Positions 1-8,611 of a DNA stretch of 64,000 nt are shown in pieces. The first letter of the stretch is position 1. Each line of letters begins with the position of its first letter. Position numbers and translations under genes: made by a program. Source of the stretch: Lysobacter sp. TY2-98 (GTDB lineage: Bacteria > Pseudomonadota > Gammaproteobacteria > Xanthomonadales > Xanthomonadaceae); NCBI RefSeq assembly GCF_003367355.1, contig NZ_CP031413.1:868001-932000 (forward strand), given 5' to 3'. The notes under the pieces are model-generated. The model made no database searches. It saw only the letters and a list, made by a program, of their open reading frames with translations, and was not told the DNA's origin.

Positions 1-1112
1 GTGATGCCGAGCGCCCACGCAACCAGCGAACCCGCACCGGAACCACGACCCGGACCGACGGGAATGCCCTGCTGCTTACCCCAATTGATGAAGTCCGCAA
101 CGATCAGGAAGTAGCCGGGAAACCCCATCTTGATGATGACGTCGAGCTCGGTCTCCAGACGCGACGTGTACTCGTTCGTGGTGCGGCCGTCCGACGGCGG
201 CACCTTCTCGAGACGCTTGGCCAGACCGTCGCGCGCGGTGTTGCGCAGCCACGACTCGATGGTGTGTTCGCTCGGCACCGGAAACGCGGGGAGCGCGTAT
301 TCGCCGAGCTTCATCTCGACGTTGCAGCGCATGGCCAGCGCATGCGCATTCGCGATCGCGTCGGGCACGTCGGCGAAGAGATCGTCCATCTCCTCGCCGG
401 AGCGCAGGAACTGCTGCGGACTGTAGTCGCGCGGACGCTTGGGATCGTCGAGCACGCGGCCGGTCGCGATGCAGACGCGCGCCTCGTGCGCTTCGTAGCC
501 GGCTTCGTCGACGAAGCGGACGTCGTTGGTCGCGATGACCGGAATCTCGCGCAGCGACGACGCATGCAGCGCGAACGCGTTGAACGCATCCTCGCCCTTG
601 CGGCCGGTGCGCGTGAGTTCGAGATGCAGCCGGTCGCCCAGCACGTCCTTCCAGTCGACCAGCCAGGCTTCGGCAAGATCGTGGCGGCCGCCGCCAGCGA
701 GCTGCGCGGCCAGGCTGTCGCGACCCGCGATCGCGAACAGGCTGCCGTTGTCCTCGCGCAGCCAGTCCGGACGCATGGCGACGCCATCGGCGCGATGGCC
801 TTCCATCCACATGCGCGTGAGCAGGCGCGACAGCGTGAGGTAGCCCTGGCGGTCGCGGCAGAGCAGCGTCATGCGCGAGGGGGACTCGTTGCCGTCGGCG
901 AGCGCGACGTCGGCGCCGATGATGGGCTTGATGCCCGCCGCTTCCGCCGCCTTGTAGAACTTCACGGCGGCGAAGACGTTGTTGATGTCGGTGATCGCCA
1001 CCGCCGGTTGGCCCAACGCCACGCATCGCTTGATCAACTCGCCGATACGGATCGTCGAGTCGGCGAGCGAGTATTCGCTGTGGAGATGGAGGTGAACGAA
1101 GCGGGACGTCAT
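1..1112 (-). CDS. dnaE: DNA polymerase III subunit alpha, N-terminal part (runs off the window)
   Basis: Catalytic subunit of the replicative DNA polymerase III. Only the first 370 codons are present; the gene continues past base 1. Translation from the ATG at 1112 opens with the PHP-domain signature [14 protein letters not shown], followed by [19 protein letters not shown] and a GIKPIIGAD segment. Near the window edge it reaches the [16 protein letters not shown] motif where the polymerase palm begins. Its position downstream of lpxB-rnhB is the usual place for the housekeeping dnaE rather than the SOS-type dnaE2. A possible -10 (TAGGCT, 1149-1154, minus) lies about 30 nt upstream of the predicted transcript start-to-ATG leader. 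That would give dnaE its own promoter, fitting its separation here from rnhB by a 3.3 kb insertion. Confidence 0.95.
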   Translation of the reverse strand, partial: MTSRFVHLHLHSEYSLADSTIRIGELIKRCVALGQPAVAITDINNVFAAVKFYKAAEAAGIKPIIGADVALADGNESPSRMTLLCRDRQGYLTLSRLLTRMWMEGHRADGVAMRPDWLREDNGSLFAIAGRDSLAAQLAGGGRHDLAEAWLVDWKDVLGDRLHLELTRTGRKGEDAFNAFALHASSLREIPVIATNDVRFVDEAGYEAHEARVCIATGRVLDDPKRPRDYSPQQFLRSGEEMDDLFADVPDAIANAHALAMRCNVEMKLGEYALPAFPVPSEHTIESWLRNTARDGLAKRLEKVPPSDGRTTNEYTSRLETELDVIIKMGFPGYFLIVADFINWGKQQGIPVGPGRGSGAGSLVAWALGI

Positions 1113-1227
1113 GCAGTCGGGCGGCCGGCCGCGCAGCGGCGGATTTGCAGCCTAACAGCCGCCCGTCTCAGGGTCAGGACTTGACACCGCCGGCGCGGGC
1201 GCGAAGTGCGCCGCGCGCCACGGTCGT

Positions 1228-1455
1228 TCAGCAGATATGGAAGACATCGGCGGGGGAGTCGGTGTAGTGGGACTCGCGCACCCGGCGGCACTGTGCTTCG
1301 AACGCGGCGGCCTCGGGATCGTCCGACGGCACGAGCGCGCCACGGCGGGCGGCGTCGAGCGCTTCGGCACACTGCAGGCGGCGCGCGATGGCGTCCGGGT
1401 CGGCCGACGGCGCGGACACGTGAAACGCATGAGAGAGGGCGGACAGGACGTTCAT
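1228..1455 (-). CDS. Small hypothetical protein, 75 aa
   Basis: I do not recognise a family. The 75-residue product begins MNVLSALSHAFHV and ends SPADVFHIC. It is acidic to neutral, mostly helical in composition (AIARRLQCAEALDAARR) and has no signal peptide or membrane segment. I chose the ATG at 1455 because a GGAG Shine-Dalgarno sits 7 nt upstream; the open frame extends to 1506, but that extra part has no ribosome site. It is transcribed divergently from the winged-helix regulator at 1588, with 132 bp between them, so the two may share an operator. It points toward dnaE, 115 bp away. Function unknown. Confidence 0.6.
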   Translation of the reverse strand: MNVLSALSHAFHVSAPSADPDAIARRLQCAEALDAARRGALVPSDDPEAAAFEAQCRRVRESHYTDSPADVFHIC

Positions 1456-1587
1456 GCTGGTTCTCCATTCGCACCTGACGAGCGGTGCGTGTGCAGAGTC
1501 CCCCAAGGCGCGCGCTGAGTCATGATGCGAAAGTGATGCTTCTCCGATTCATCTCGAAGGTTTGCGAGGGATTCAGGAGCTAGACCG

Positions 1588-3711
1588 ATGACGGCGGATG
1601 GCGTGCCCCCCAACGCCCCCGTCGTCGCAAGCCGCTACTGCTTCGACGACGTCGTGGTCGATCTGAACGCGCGCACCCTGGTGCGTGCCGGCGAAGTGCG
1701 CACCCTCGAGCCCAAGGCGTTCGCCGTGCTCGCGCTGCTTCTGGAGCGGCCGGGCGAGCTGGTGCCGCGCGACGACCTGCTGGACGCAGTCTGGGGACAT
1801 CGCCACGTCACGCCGGGCGTGCTCACCCGTGTCATCGCGCAGCTGCGGCATGCGCTGGACGACGACGCCCAGCACCCGCGCTACATCCAGACCCGGCATG
1901 CGCTCGGTTACAGCTTCATCGGCGAGCTGCGGCCGGACCTCGTGGTGAACGATGCGCCAACCGTGCAGCCGCCGTCGGCGGAAGGCGATGCGCGCGTGTC
2001 GACGGCCGAACCTGCCGCGCAGCCGTCGTCCCTACCGCGCGAGCCGCAGACGCGCGGCTACCCGCGGGCCGCGTGGATCGTCGCGATGACGCTGGCGGCG
2101 GTCGTCCTCGTGGCGACGGCGATCGGCCTCTACCGCCAGCGCGTGACGCCGCTGCCGCATGCGATCGCGCCGTCCGTGGCGGTGCTGCCGTTCCGCTCGC
2201 TCGGCCCCGATCCGGCCGATCGCTACTTCGCGGAAGGCCTGGGCGCGGAGATGCAGAACGCGCTCGCCGGCGTCCACGGCCTGCAGGTCGCCCCGTGGCG
2301 GGCGGATGCCGGCAACGACGCGCGCTCGCTCGGCCGCCGGCTCGGCGTCGCCAGCGTGCTCGACGCCGCGGTGCGACGCGGCCGCGATCGCGTGCAGATC
2401 GATGCGCGGTTGGTCGAGACCTCGTCGGGCGGCACACTCTGGAGCCGCCACTACGACCGGCCCGTCGGCGAGATCTTTGCGATGCAGAGCGCGATCGCGG
2501 CCGATGTCGCCGCGGCGCTGGTGGGCGCGTTGCCCGATGCGGGCGAAGGCCTGCGTCGGCGTCTTGCGCCCACGCGCAACGTCGCCGCGTTCGACGCCTA
2601 CCTGCGCGGCCTGCACGAACTGCTGTCCGGCGACCGGGGCAACCAGCGCGCGCTCGACTACTTCCGCCAGGCGCTGGCCAAGGATCCCGGCTTCGCGCGT
2701 GCGCAGGCGGGCATCTGCCGCACCGAAACCTGGCGCTTCGAGAGCCAGCGCAATCCCGATGCCTTCGAATCCGCGCAGCTCGCCTGCCGCACGGCCGAGA
2801 ACATGGACCCGACGATCGGCGAAGTGCAGCTCGCGATGGGGGATCTCTATCGCGTGCAAGGCGACGACCAGAAGGCCGGTCGCTACTACCGCGGCGTCGT
2901 CGACTACCCGGGCCTTCGCGCGCAGGCACTCGTGGGCCTGGCCAAGCTCGACGTCGCCGGAGGTCGCGTCGACGACGCACTCGCGCATTTCCGCGAGGCG
3001 CAGCAGGCGAACCCTTCCGATGCCCACGTCTACGCCGAGCTCGGCTACCAGCAGTACCTCGCCAATCGCCGCGACGACGCGATCGCCTCGATGGCGCAGG
3101 CGACGCGCATGGCCCCCGACAACGGCGACTACTGGAGTCTCTACGGCGGCCTGCTGCTGACGGCCGGCCGCACGGACGCCGCCGAGCCGGCGCTCGAACG
3201 CGCGGCGACGCTCGAACCCGACGATCGCGTCCTCGCCAACCTCGGCACGGTGAAGTACCAGCACGGCGACTACGCCGCGGCGGTGGCGCTGTACCGGCGC
3301 GCGACGGCCCTCAGTCCCGACACCTACATCAACTTCGGCAACCTCGGCGACGCGCTGCTCGCGCGGGAGAGCACCGCGGGCCTGGCGCCCGAAGCCTTCC
3401 GTCGCGCGGCGGAGCTCGCCCAGCACTACGTCGACTTCAATGGCGGCGAGGCGACGGACCTCGCGGCGCTCGGGTGGTATCGCGCCAACATCGGCGAACG
3501 CGAGCGTGCGCTTGCCTTCGTCCGCGCCTCCGAAGCGAGGGACGGGAAGGACGAGAACGTCGCCTACTACAACGCGGAGACGCTGCTGCGGCTCGGTGAC
3601 GTCGAAGGCGCGCGCCAGCGTCTCGCCATCGCGCGCCAGGCGGGCATCGCGGAATCGCGCCTCACCACCAATCGACTTTTCCAGCGCGCCGGCCTTGTGG
3701 CCGCGCGCTGA
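1588..3711 (+). CDS. Membrane-anchored winged-helix regulator with TolB-like and TPR domains
   Basis: This is a 707-residue ToxR/CadC-like one-component regulator. Residues ~15-112 form an OmpR/PhoB-type winged helix (LEPKAFAVLALLLERPGEL, DDLLDAVWG, VIAQLRHALDDD, TRHALGYSFI). A proline-rich linker leads to one transmembrane helix at ~161-182, so the DNA-binding part is cytoplasmic and the rest periplasmic. Residues ~193-310 (SVAVLPFRSLGPDPADRYF, GTLWSRHYDRP) match the TolB-N/FlgO-like domain often found in such proteins. At least six TPR-like repeats fill ~335-690. The ATG follows an AGGAG site. It is divergent from a 75-aa ORF and lies just upstream of two small same-strand genes (3752, 4117), which are plausible targets. 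Ligand unknown. Confidence 0.85.
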   Translation: MTADGVPPNAPVVASRYCFDDVVVDLNARTLVRAGEVRTLEPKAFAVLALLLERPGELVPRDDLLDAVWGHRHVTPGVLTRVIAQLRHALDDDAQHPRYIQTRHALGYSFIGELRPDLVVNDAPTVQPPSAEGDARVSTAEPAAQPSSLPREPQTRGYPRAAWIVAMTLAAVVLVATAIGLYRQRVTPLPHAIAPSVAVLPFRSLGPDPADRYFAEGLGAEMQNALAGVHGLQVAPWRADAGNDARSLGRRLGVASVLDAAVRRGRDRVQIDARLVETSSGGTLWSRHYDRPVGEIFAMQSAIAADVAAALVGALPDAGEGLRRRLAPTRNVAAFDAYLRGLHELLSGDRGNQRALDYFRQALAKDPGFARAQAGICRTETWRFESQRNPDAFESAQLACRTAENMDPTIGEVQLAMGDLYRVQGDDQKAGRYYRGVVDYPGLRAQALVGLAKLDVAGGRVDDALAHFREAQQANPSDAHVYAELGYQQYLANRRDDAIASMAQATRMAPDNGDYWSLYGGLLLTAGRTDAAEPALERAATLEPDDRVLANLGTVKYQHGDYAAAVALYRRATALSPDTYINFGNLGDALLARESTAGLAPEAFRRAAELAQHYVDFNGGEATDLAALGWYRANIGERERALAFVRASEARDGKDENVAYYNAETLLRLGDVEGARQRLAIARQAGIAESRLTTNRLFQRAGLVAAR

Positions 3712-3751
3712 CGGTCCCGCCCGCTACGGGCATCTGCGTCGAGGTCACTCC

Positions 3752-3967
3752 ATGTCTGACACCCGGGCCGAACGCCGCACCGACGAGCAACGCATCGACA
3801 TTCCACTGCCGCACGGCGGCCATGTCGCCGTCATCGTGCATTACCACTACGGGTGGACTATGCCCATCGTCGGCCCTCCGAAACCGCCCAAGGGGCCGTT
3901 CCTGCAGGTGCCGGTGGGCGAGGGCGGCGTCGTCGCGATCGACGTCGAGATCACGCCCGCCGGTTGA
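3752..3967 (+). CDS. Small hypothetical protein with VGPPK motif, 71 aa
   Basis: No known family recognised. The 71-residue protein has a charged start (MSDTRAERRTDEQR), a middle rich in His/Tyr (HGGHVAVIVHYHYGW) and a proline/lysine stretch MPIVGPPKPPKGPF, then a short beta-like end (VGEGGVVAIDVEIT). There is no signal peptide or membrane helix. It starts 40 bp after the regulator's stop on the same strand, so it is probably co-transcribed with it. Its PIVGPPK sequence recurs as PVVGPPK in the next small gene, suggesting the two are related or work together. The upstream ribosome site is weak (GAGG about 9 nt before the ATG). Confidence 0.55.
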   Translation: MSDTRAERRTDEQRIDIPLPHGGHVAVIVHYHYGWTMPIVGPPKPPKGPFLQVPVGEGGVVAIDVEITPAG

Positions 3968-4116
3968 TCCCGATGACGGCGCGCACGGTGCGCCGCCACC
4001 GACACGACTCTTCGACGCCGATTGCGCGCTGCGTGCGTGATCGGGCATCGACGAGCGCGCGCGTCCGCTCCGACGCGCCGACAACCTTGCCCGCACGGGC
4101 GCATTCAGGAGATCCC

Positions 4117-4275
4117 ATGAGCAACCAACCGTCCACCCCGCAAACCCCGCAGAACCGTCCGGCTTCACCGCCGGGCGATGCGAAAGCCGCGTCGTCCGCG
4201 CGCGTGCCGCCGCGCGACGCGGTGACGTCGCCGCTCAACGTCCCCGTCGTCGGTCCGCCGAAGCGCAGCGAGTAG
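4117..4275 (+). CDS. Very small proline-rich protein ending in VGPPKRSE, 52 aa
   Basis: No family recognised. The product is 52 residues, low in complexity and rich in Pro, Ala and Ser (MSNQPSTPQTPQNRP). It ends NVPVVGPPKRSE, repeating the P-[IV]-VGPPK motif of the 71-aa protein 150 bp upstream. A good AGGAG Shine-Dalgarno 7 nt before the ATG makes translation likely. It is predicted to be disordered and soluble, with no signal peptide. It is the last gene of the plus-strand cassette between dnaE and rnhB. Confidence 0.55.
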   Translation: MSNQPSTPQTPQNRPASPPGDAKAASSARVPPRDAVTSPLNVPVVGPPKRSE

Positions 4276-4285
4276 GTTCGTCCGA

Positions 4286-4312
4286 CCGATCGCGTTGGGG
4301 CGGCGCGATCGG
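4286..4312. other. Inverted repeat between convergent genes, possible weak terminator
   Basis: CCGATCGCG and CGCGATCGG form a perfect 9-bp stem with a 9-nt loop in the 119-bp gap between the convergent VGPPK gene and rnhB. No U-tract follows on either strand, so intrinsic termination would be weak. Confidence 0.3.
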
Positions 4313-4394
4313 GATGATCCGAGGGATCCATCGTGCGCTGCGGTGCGACGACGCGCGAGTCACCGCGCATCGTGTCGGCTGCAGACCGGAACGT

Positions 4395-5048
4395 TCAGAG
4401 CAACGCCGGCACCGGCGCTTCGTTGCAGGCACCCAAACTCGAACGCACGGGCGCGAAGCTTCGTCGGTGTTCGGGGCAGGGGCCGTGCAGCGCGAGCGCG
4501 GCGAGGTGCTGCGGCGTCGAATAGCCCTTGTGCTGATCGAAGCCGTACTGCGGCCAGCGCGCATGCAGTTGCACCATCAACGCGTCGCGATGCGTCTTGG
4601 CGAGGATCGACGCCGCCATGATCGACCGGCAGCGCGTGTCGCCGCCGATCCACGCTTCGCCCGCACACGGCAAGCCCTTGGGCACGACGTTGCCGTCGAT
4701 GCGCGCGATGTCCGTGGCGTGATGCACGGCCTCGACGCATTCGCGCATGCCGAGCATGGTGGCGTGGAAGATGTTGAGGCGATCGATCGTCGCGACGTCG
4801 ATCACCGCAATGTGCCAGGCGATGGCGCGTTCACGGATGCGCACGGCCAGCACGTCGCGACGTTCGGCGTCGAGCTGCTTGGAATCGTTGAGCCCGTTGA
4901 TGGGCGTGCGTCCCGGCGTGAACACCACCGCCGCCACGACCACCGGTCCCGCCAGCGGCCCACGACCGGCCTCGTCGACGCCCGCGATGCGTTGCGGGCC
5001 GCGGTCGACGGCGATCTCGAGCTCGGGTTGCAGTGGCGACTCAGCCAT
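4395..5048 (-). CDS. rnhB: Ribonuclease HII
   Basis: Removes the RNA strand of RNA-DNA hybrids and single embedded ribonucleotides. The 217-residue protein shows the RNase HII signature [13 protein letters not shown] with its Asp-Glu pair, then [10 protein letters not shown], a GNVVPKGLP loop and [13 protein letters not shown]. The length is normal. The frame is open to 5099, but ATG 5048 is preferred. It lies inside the last codons of lpxB, whose TGA at 5041-5043 overlaps it, giving translational coupling, and the upstream extension is arginine/proline shadow sequence. It is the last gene of the lpxD-fabZ-lpxA-lpxB-rnhB chain. The usual next gene, dnaE, is displaced by 3.3 kb. Confidence 0.95.
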   Translation of the reverse strand: MAESPLQPELEIAVDRGPQRIAGVDEAGRGPLAGPVVVAAVVFTPGRTPINGLNDSKQLDAERRDVLAVRIRERAIAWHIAVIDVATIDRLNIFHATMLGMRECVEAVHHATDIARIDGNVVPKGLPCAGEAWIGGDTRCRSIMAASILAKTHRDALMVQLHARWPQYGFDQHKGYSTPQHLAALALHGPCPEHRRSFAPVRSSLGACNEAPVPALL

Positions 5049-6222
5049 GCCGCGAGGATACGACCTCGGCCACGGCATCCGCGGCGCGCGCCGAGGCATC
5101 GCGTCGCAGTTCTTCGTGCAGGTTGGTGAACCGCGGCACGAGCTCGGCGATGGCCTGGGGGCTGCGCAGCCAGTGCAGTACGGCGGCCGCGAGCTTCTCC
5201 GGCGTGCAGTCCTGCTGCATCAGCTCCGGCACGACGTCGGCACCGGCGAGGATGTTGGGCAGCGCGTAACGATCGACCTTGAGCATCCCGAGGCCCTTCA
5301 CCATCCGGTACGTCATCGCCGCGACCTTGTAGGCGACCACCATCGGGCGTTTCGCGAGCAGGCCTTCAAGCGTGGCGGTGCCCGACGCGAGAAGCACGAC
5401 GTCGCTCGCGATCATCAGCGTGCGGGCGTTGCCGTCGATGATCGACAGCGCAGCGCCCAGTCGCTCGCGCGCTGGCGACTGCGCGAGCACGCGTTCGAAG
5501 GTTGCACGGGCGCGAGCGTCCGCCATCGGGGCAACCACGCGCAGCGCCGGCAACACGTCGTGAACGCGCGCGGCGGCATCGAGGAAATCCGCCCCGAGAC
5601 GCTCAATTTCACCGGTGCGTGAGCCTGGGAGCAATGCGAGCACCGGCGCGTCGTCCGGAAGCCCAAGTTCTGCGCGCGCCGCCGTGCGGTCCGGCACCAG
5701 CGGCATCTCGTCCGCCAGCGGATGGCCGACGAAGCGCGCATCGACGCCATGCTTCGCGTAGATCGCGGGCTCCATCGGAAACAGGCAGAGCACGCGATCG
5801 GCGGACTGGCCGATCTTCGCCGCGCGACCTTCGCGCCAAGCCCAGACCGACGGGCTGACGTAGTGCACGGTGGCGACGCCGCGCTGCTTCAGCCAGCGCT
5901 CCACGCCGAGATTGAAGTCCGGCGCGTCGATACCGATGAACACGTCCGGCTTCCACGCCAGCACCCGATTCCGAAGCGCACGGCGCAGGCGCAGCAGACG
6001 CGGCAGGTGACGCAGAACTTCGGCCAGCCCCATGACCGCCAGCTCGCCGGCGTCGTGCCATGCATCGAAGCCGGCCTCGCGCATGCGGTCGCCGCCGACG
6101 CCGGCGAATTCGGCGTCCGGCCAGCGCGCGCGCAGCGCGTCGATCAGGCCGGCGCCGAGCAGATCGCCCGAGGCTTCGCCAGCGACGATGGCGATGCGAT
6201 GCGGGCGCGGAGGCGTCGACAT
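5041..6222 (-). CDS. lpxB: Lipid-A-disaccharide synthase
   Basis: Peripheral inner-membrane glycosyltransferase (GT19) joining UDP-2,3-diacylglucosamine and lipid X to make the lipid A disaccharide. At 393 residues it is full length. It contains [13 protein letters not shown] near the N-terminus, [33 protein letters not shown] and [14 protein letters not shown], all typical of LpxB. It starts with ATG at 6222, 39 bp after lpxA, and overlaps rnhB by 8 bp at its 3' end. Confidence 0.97.
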   Translation of the reverse strand: MSTPPRPHRIAIVAGEASGDLLGAGLIDALRARWPDAEFAGVGGDRMREAGFDAWHDAGELAVMGLAEVLRHLPRLLRLRRALRNRVLAWKPDVFIGIDAPDFNLGVERWLKQRGVATVHYVSPSVWAWREGRAAKIGQSADRVLCLFPMEPAIYAKHGVDARFVGHPLADEMPLVPDRTAARAELGLPDDAPVLALLPGSRTGEIERLGADFLDAAARVHDVLPALRVVAPMADARARATFERVLAQSPARERLGAALSIIDGNARTLMIASDVVLLASGTATLEGLLAKRPMVVAYKVAAMTYRMVKGLGMLKVDRYALPNILAGADVVPELMQQDCTPEKLAAAVLHWLRSPQAIAELVPRFTNLHEELRRDASARAADAVAEVVSSRHG

Positions 6223-6261
6223 GGAATCGGCGGACGTGAAGCGTCGCGAGTCTGTGTTGGA

Positions 6262-7044
6262 TCAGCGCAGCAGCGGGCGGTCGCCGCTGTTGACGAAGTC
6301 GAGCAGCATCCGCACGTCCTCGCTGTCGCCCGCGATCTCGGCGAGCTTGGTGCGCGCGTCGTCGAGCGAGCCGCCGGCGACATAGAGCGCGCGGTAGGCG
6401 CGCTTGATCGCAGAGATGCGGCCGGCGTCGAAACCGCGGCGCTTCAGGCCTTCGGCATTGATGCCGCGCGGACGGCCGTAGTCTTCCTGCGCGACCATCA
6501 CGAACGGCGGCACATCGCCATTGACGAACGCGCCCATGCCGACGAATGCGTGCGCGCCGATGCGGCAGAACTGGTGGACGCCGGCGAAGCCGCTGAGGAT
6601 GACGTGGTCGCCCACGGTGACGTGGCCCGCCAGCGTCGCGTTGTTCGAGAACACGCAGTCGTTGCCGATCGTGCAGTCGTGCGCGACGTGCACGTAGGCC
6701 AGCAGCCAGTTGCGATCGCCGATGCGGGTGACGCCGCCGCCGTTGCCGGTGCCGCGGTTGAGCGTGACGAACTCGCGGAAGGTGTTGTCGTCGCCGATCA
6801 CCAATTCGACACGCTCGCCGCCGAATTTCTTGTCCTGTGGCTCGCCGCCGACGGCGCAATGGCCGATGAAGCGGTTGTTGCGACCGATGCGCGTCGGGCC
6901 CATGACGCTGCAGTGCGGCCCGAACTCCGTGCCGTCGCCGACTTGGACATCGTCGCCGATGTAGCAGAGCGCGCCGACGACGACGCCGTCGCCCAGGCGC
7001 GCACCGGCCTCGACGACCGCGCTCGGATGGACGCGCGCGCCCAT
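6262..7044 (-). CDS. lpxA: UDP-N-acetylglucosamine O-acyltransferase
   Basis: Catalyses the first step of lipid A synthesis, acyl transfer from acyl-ACP to the 3-OH of UDP-GlcNAc. The 260-residue protein is a left-handed beta helix of hexapeptide repeats. The catalytic His lies in VHVAHDC at residue 122, followed by [14 protein letters not shown] and the [15 protein letters not shown] segment. The C-terminal helical part begins with EGLKRRGF. The ATG at 7044 is only 2 bp after the fabZ stop, so it is tightly coupled to it. Confidence 0.97.
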   Translation of the reverse strand: MGARVHPSAVVEAGARLGDGVVVGALCYIGDDVQVGDGTEFGPHCSVMGPTRIGRNNRFIGHCAVGGEPQDKKFGGERVELVIGDDNTFREFVTLNRGTGNGGGVTRIGDRNWLLAYVHVAHDCTIGNDCVFSNNATLAGHVTVGDHVILSGFAGVHQFCRIGAHAFVGMGAFVNGDVPPFVMVAQEDYGRPRGINAEGLKRRGFDAGRISAIKRAYRALYVAGGSLDDARTKLAEIAGDSEDVRMLLDFVNSGDRPLLR

Positions 7045-7046
7045 CG

Positions 7047-7514
7047 TCAGCGCTGCGCCTCGGCGCAGAGGATCTCGGCGCAGGCGACGACTTCGCCGTC
7101 CACGCGCGCGACGCCGGCGTACATCGCCATGTTGCGGATCACGCGCTTGAGTTCGACGTCGAGTTCGATGCGGTCACCCGGCACCACCTGCTTCATGAAC
7201 TTCGCGCCGTCCACCTTGACCAGATAGAACAGCTTCTCGTCCTGCGGACCCGCACCTTCCGACTTCGCGGTGAGCGTCGTCAGCAGGCCGCCGGCCTGCG
7301 CCAGCGCCTCGATGATCAGCACGCCGGGCATGACCGGGTTGCCCGGGAAATGGCCGGTGAAGCACGGCTCGTTCGCGGTGACGTTCTTGTACGCGAGGAT
7401 ACGCTTGCGGGGCTCGAACGCGACGACGCGATCCACCAGCAGGAACGGATAGCGGTGCGGCAGAAGGGCTTCGATACCGCGGACGTCGACGGGGAGCTGC
7501 ACGGTCTGGTTCAT
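7047..7514 (-). CDS. fabZ: 3-hydroxyacyl-ACP dehydratase FabZ
   Basis: Hot-dog-fold dehydratase of fatty acid elongation; it competes with LpxA/LpxD for 3-hydroxyacyl-ACP, which explains its constant place between them. Residues show [14 protein letters not shown], which carries the active-site His, and [20 protein letters not shown], which carries the catalytic Glu. The start chosen is ATG 7514 ([18 protein letters not shown]), giving 155 aa, the usual length. The frame upstream to 7562 is an extension without homology. Confidence 0.96.
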   Translation of the reverse strand: MNQTVQLPVDVRGIEALLPHRYPFLLVDRVVAFEPRKRILAYKNVTANEPCFTGHFPGNPVMPGVLIIEALAQAGGLLTTLTAKSEGAGPQDEKLFYLVKVDGAKFMKQVVPGDRIELDVELKRVIRNMAMYAGVARVDGEVVACAEILCAEAQR

Positions 7515-7581
7515 TCGTGATCCTGCGGAGCGGCCGGACGGGCCGGCGCCGAAGCCGCCCATGATACGGCGGGGCGCGAAT

Positions 7582-8604
7582 TCAGTCCCGGCGGCTGCGG
7601 AACAGGCGGTCGAGTTGGCGGAAGCGGGCGGCGGCCCGGCGCCAGGCGCGGTTGTCCATCAGCGGCGTGCCGGACGAGTACTCGCCGGGTTCGCGGATCG
7701 AATGGGTGACGAGGCTCATCGCGGTCACCACCACCCTGTCGCAGAGTTCGATGTGGCCGACGATGCCCGCGCCGCCACCGATCAGGCAGTAGCGGCCGAT
7801 GCGCGTGCTGCCGGCGACCGCCACGCAGCCGGCCATCGCCGTGTGCGCGCCGACGCGCACGTTGTGGCCGATCTGGATCTGGTTGTCGAGGCGCACGTCC
7901 TCCTCGAGGACTGTGTCGTCGATCGCGCCGCGATCGATGGTGGTGTTCGCGCCGATCTCGCAGTCGTCGCCGACGACCACGCCGCCCAGCTGCGGCACCT
8001 TGAGCCACGTACCCTTTTCCATCGCGATGCCGAAACCATCCGCCCCGAGTACCGCACCGGGATGCACCAGTACGCGCGCGCCGAGGCGGGCACGGGTGAC
8101 GAGCGTGACGCGGGCGACCAGTCGCGTGCCCTCGCCGACGATGCAGTCGTCGCCGATCACGCAGCCCGGTCCGATCGTCGCGCCCGCATGCACGACGCTA
8201 CGCGCCCCGATGCTGACGTGCGGGCCGATGCTCGCGGTCGGATCGATGGACGCGCTCGCGTCCACGACGGCGGACGGGTGGATGCCAGGGGGCGCGGACG
8301 GCAGCGTTTCGAACAGCGCGGCGATGCGCGCGTAGGCCGAATACGGATCACGTGCGACCAGCGCCGTGCCGGGCGCAGCCTCGGCATCGCCCGCGGCGAG
8401 TACGACGATGCCCGCGCGGGTCGCTGCGAGTGCCGCGCGGTACTTCGAATTCGACAGGAAAGTGAGCCGGTCGGGCGCCGCGTCCGCGATGGTCGCGACG
8501 CCCGTGACGGTGGTGGCGGCGTCGCCACGCACCTCGAGCCCGAACCGGTCCGCGAGCTCGCCGGCGGTGTACTGCGGGCGATGCGCGTCGGGGCCCGGGC
8601 TCAT
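7582..8604 (-). CDS. lpxD: UDP-3-O-(3-hydroxyacyl)glucosamine N-acyltransferase
   Basis: Third step of lipid A synthesis, N-acylation of UDP-3-O-acylglucosamine. The 340-residue protein has an N-terminal uridine-binding domain (YTAGELADRFGLEVRG, LTFLSNSKYRAAL) and a hexapeptide-repeat beta helix with NTTIDRGAIDDTVLEED and QIGHNVRVGAHTAM, the latter carrying the catalytic His. ATG 8604 is chosen; the open frame runs back into bamA as a shadow. It begins 7 bp after the bamA stop. The chaperone gene skp/ompH, which separates bamA and lpxD in enterobacteria, is absent here. Confidence 0.96.
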   Translation of the reverse strand: MSPGPDAHRPQYTAGELADRFGLEVRGDAATTVTGVATIADAAPDRLTFLSNSKYRAALAATRAGIVVLAAGDAEAAPGTALVARDPYSAYARIAALFETLPSAPPGIHPSAVVDASASIDPTASIGPHVSIGARSVVHAGATIGPGCVIGDDCIVGEGTRLVARVTLVTRARLGARVLVHPGAVLGADGFGIAMEKGTWLKVPQLGGVVVGDDCEIGANTTIDRGAIDDTVLEEDVRLDNQIQIGHNVRVGAHTAMAGCVAVAGSTRIGRYCLIGGGAGIVGHIELCDRVVVTAMSLVTHSIREPGEYSSGTPLMDNRAWRRAAARFRQLDRLFRSRRD

Positions 8605-8611
8605 GCGCGGA

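Noticed and set aside
8605..8611. Loss of skp/ompH between bamA and lpxD as a deletion event
   Set aside because: As far as I recall the bamA-lpxD junction without skp is normal in Xanthomonadaceae, so it is not a peculiarity of this sequence.
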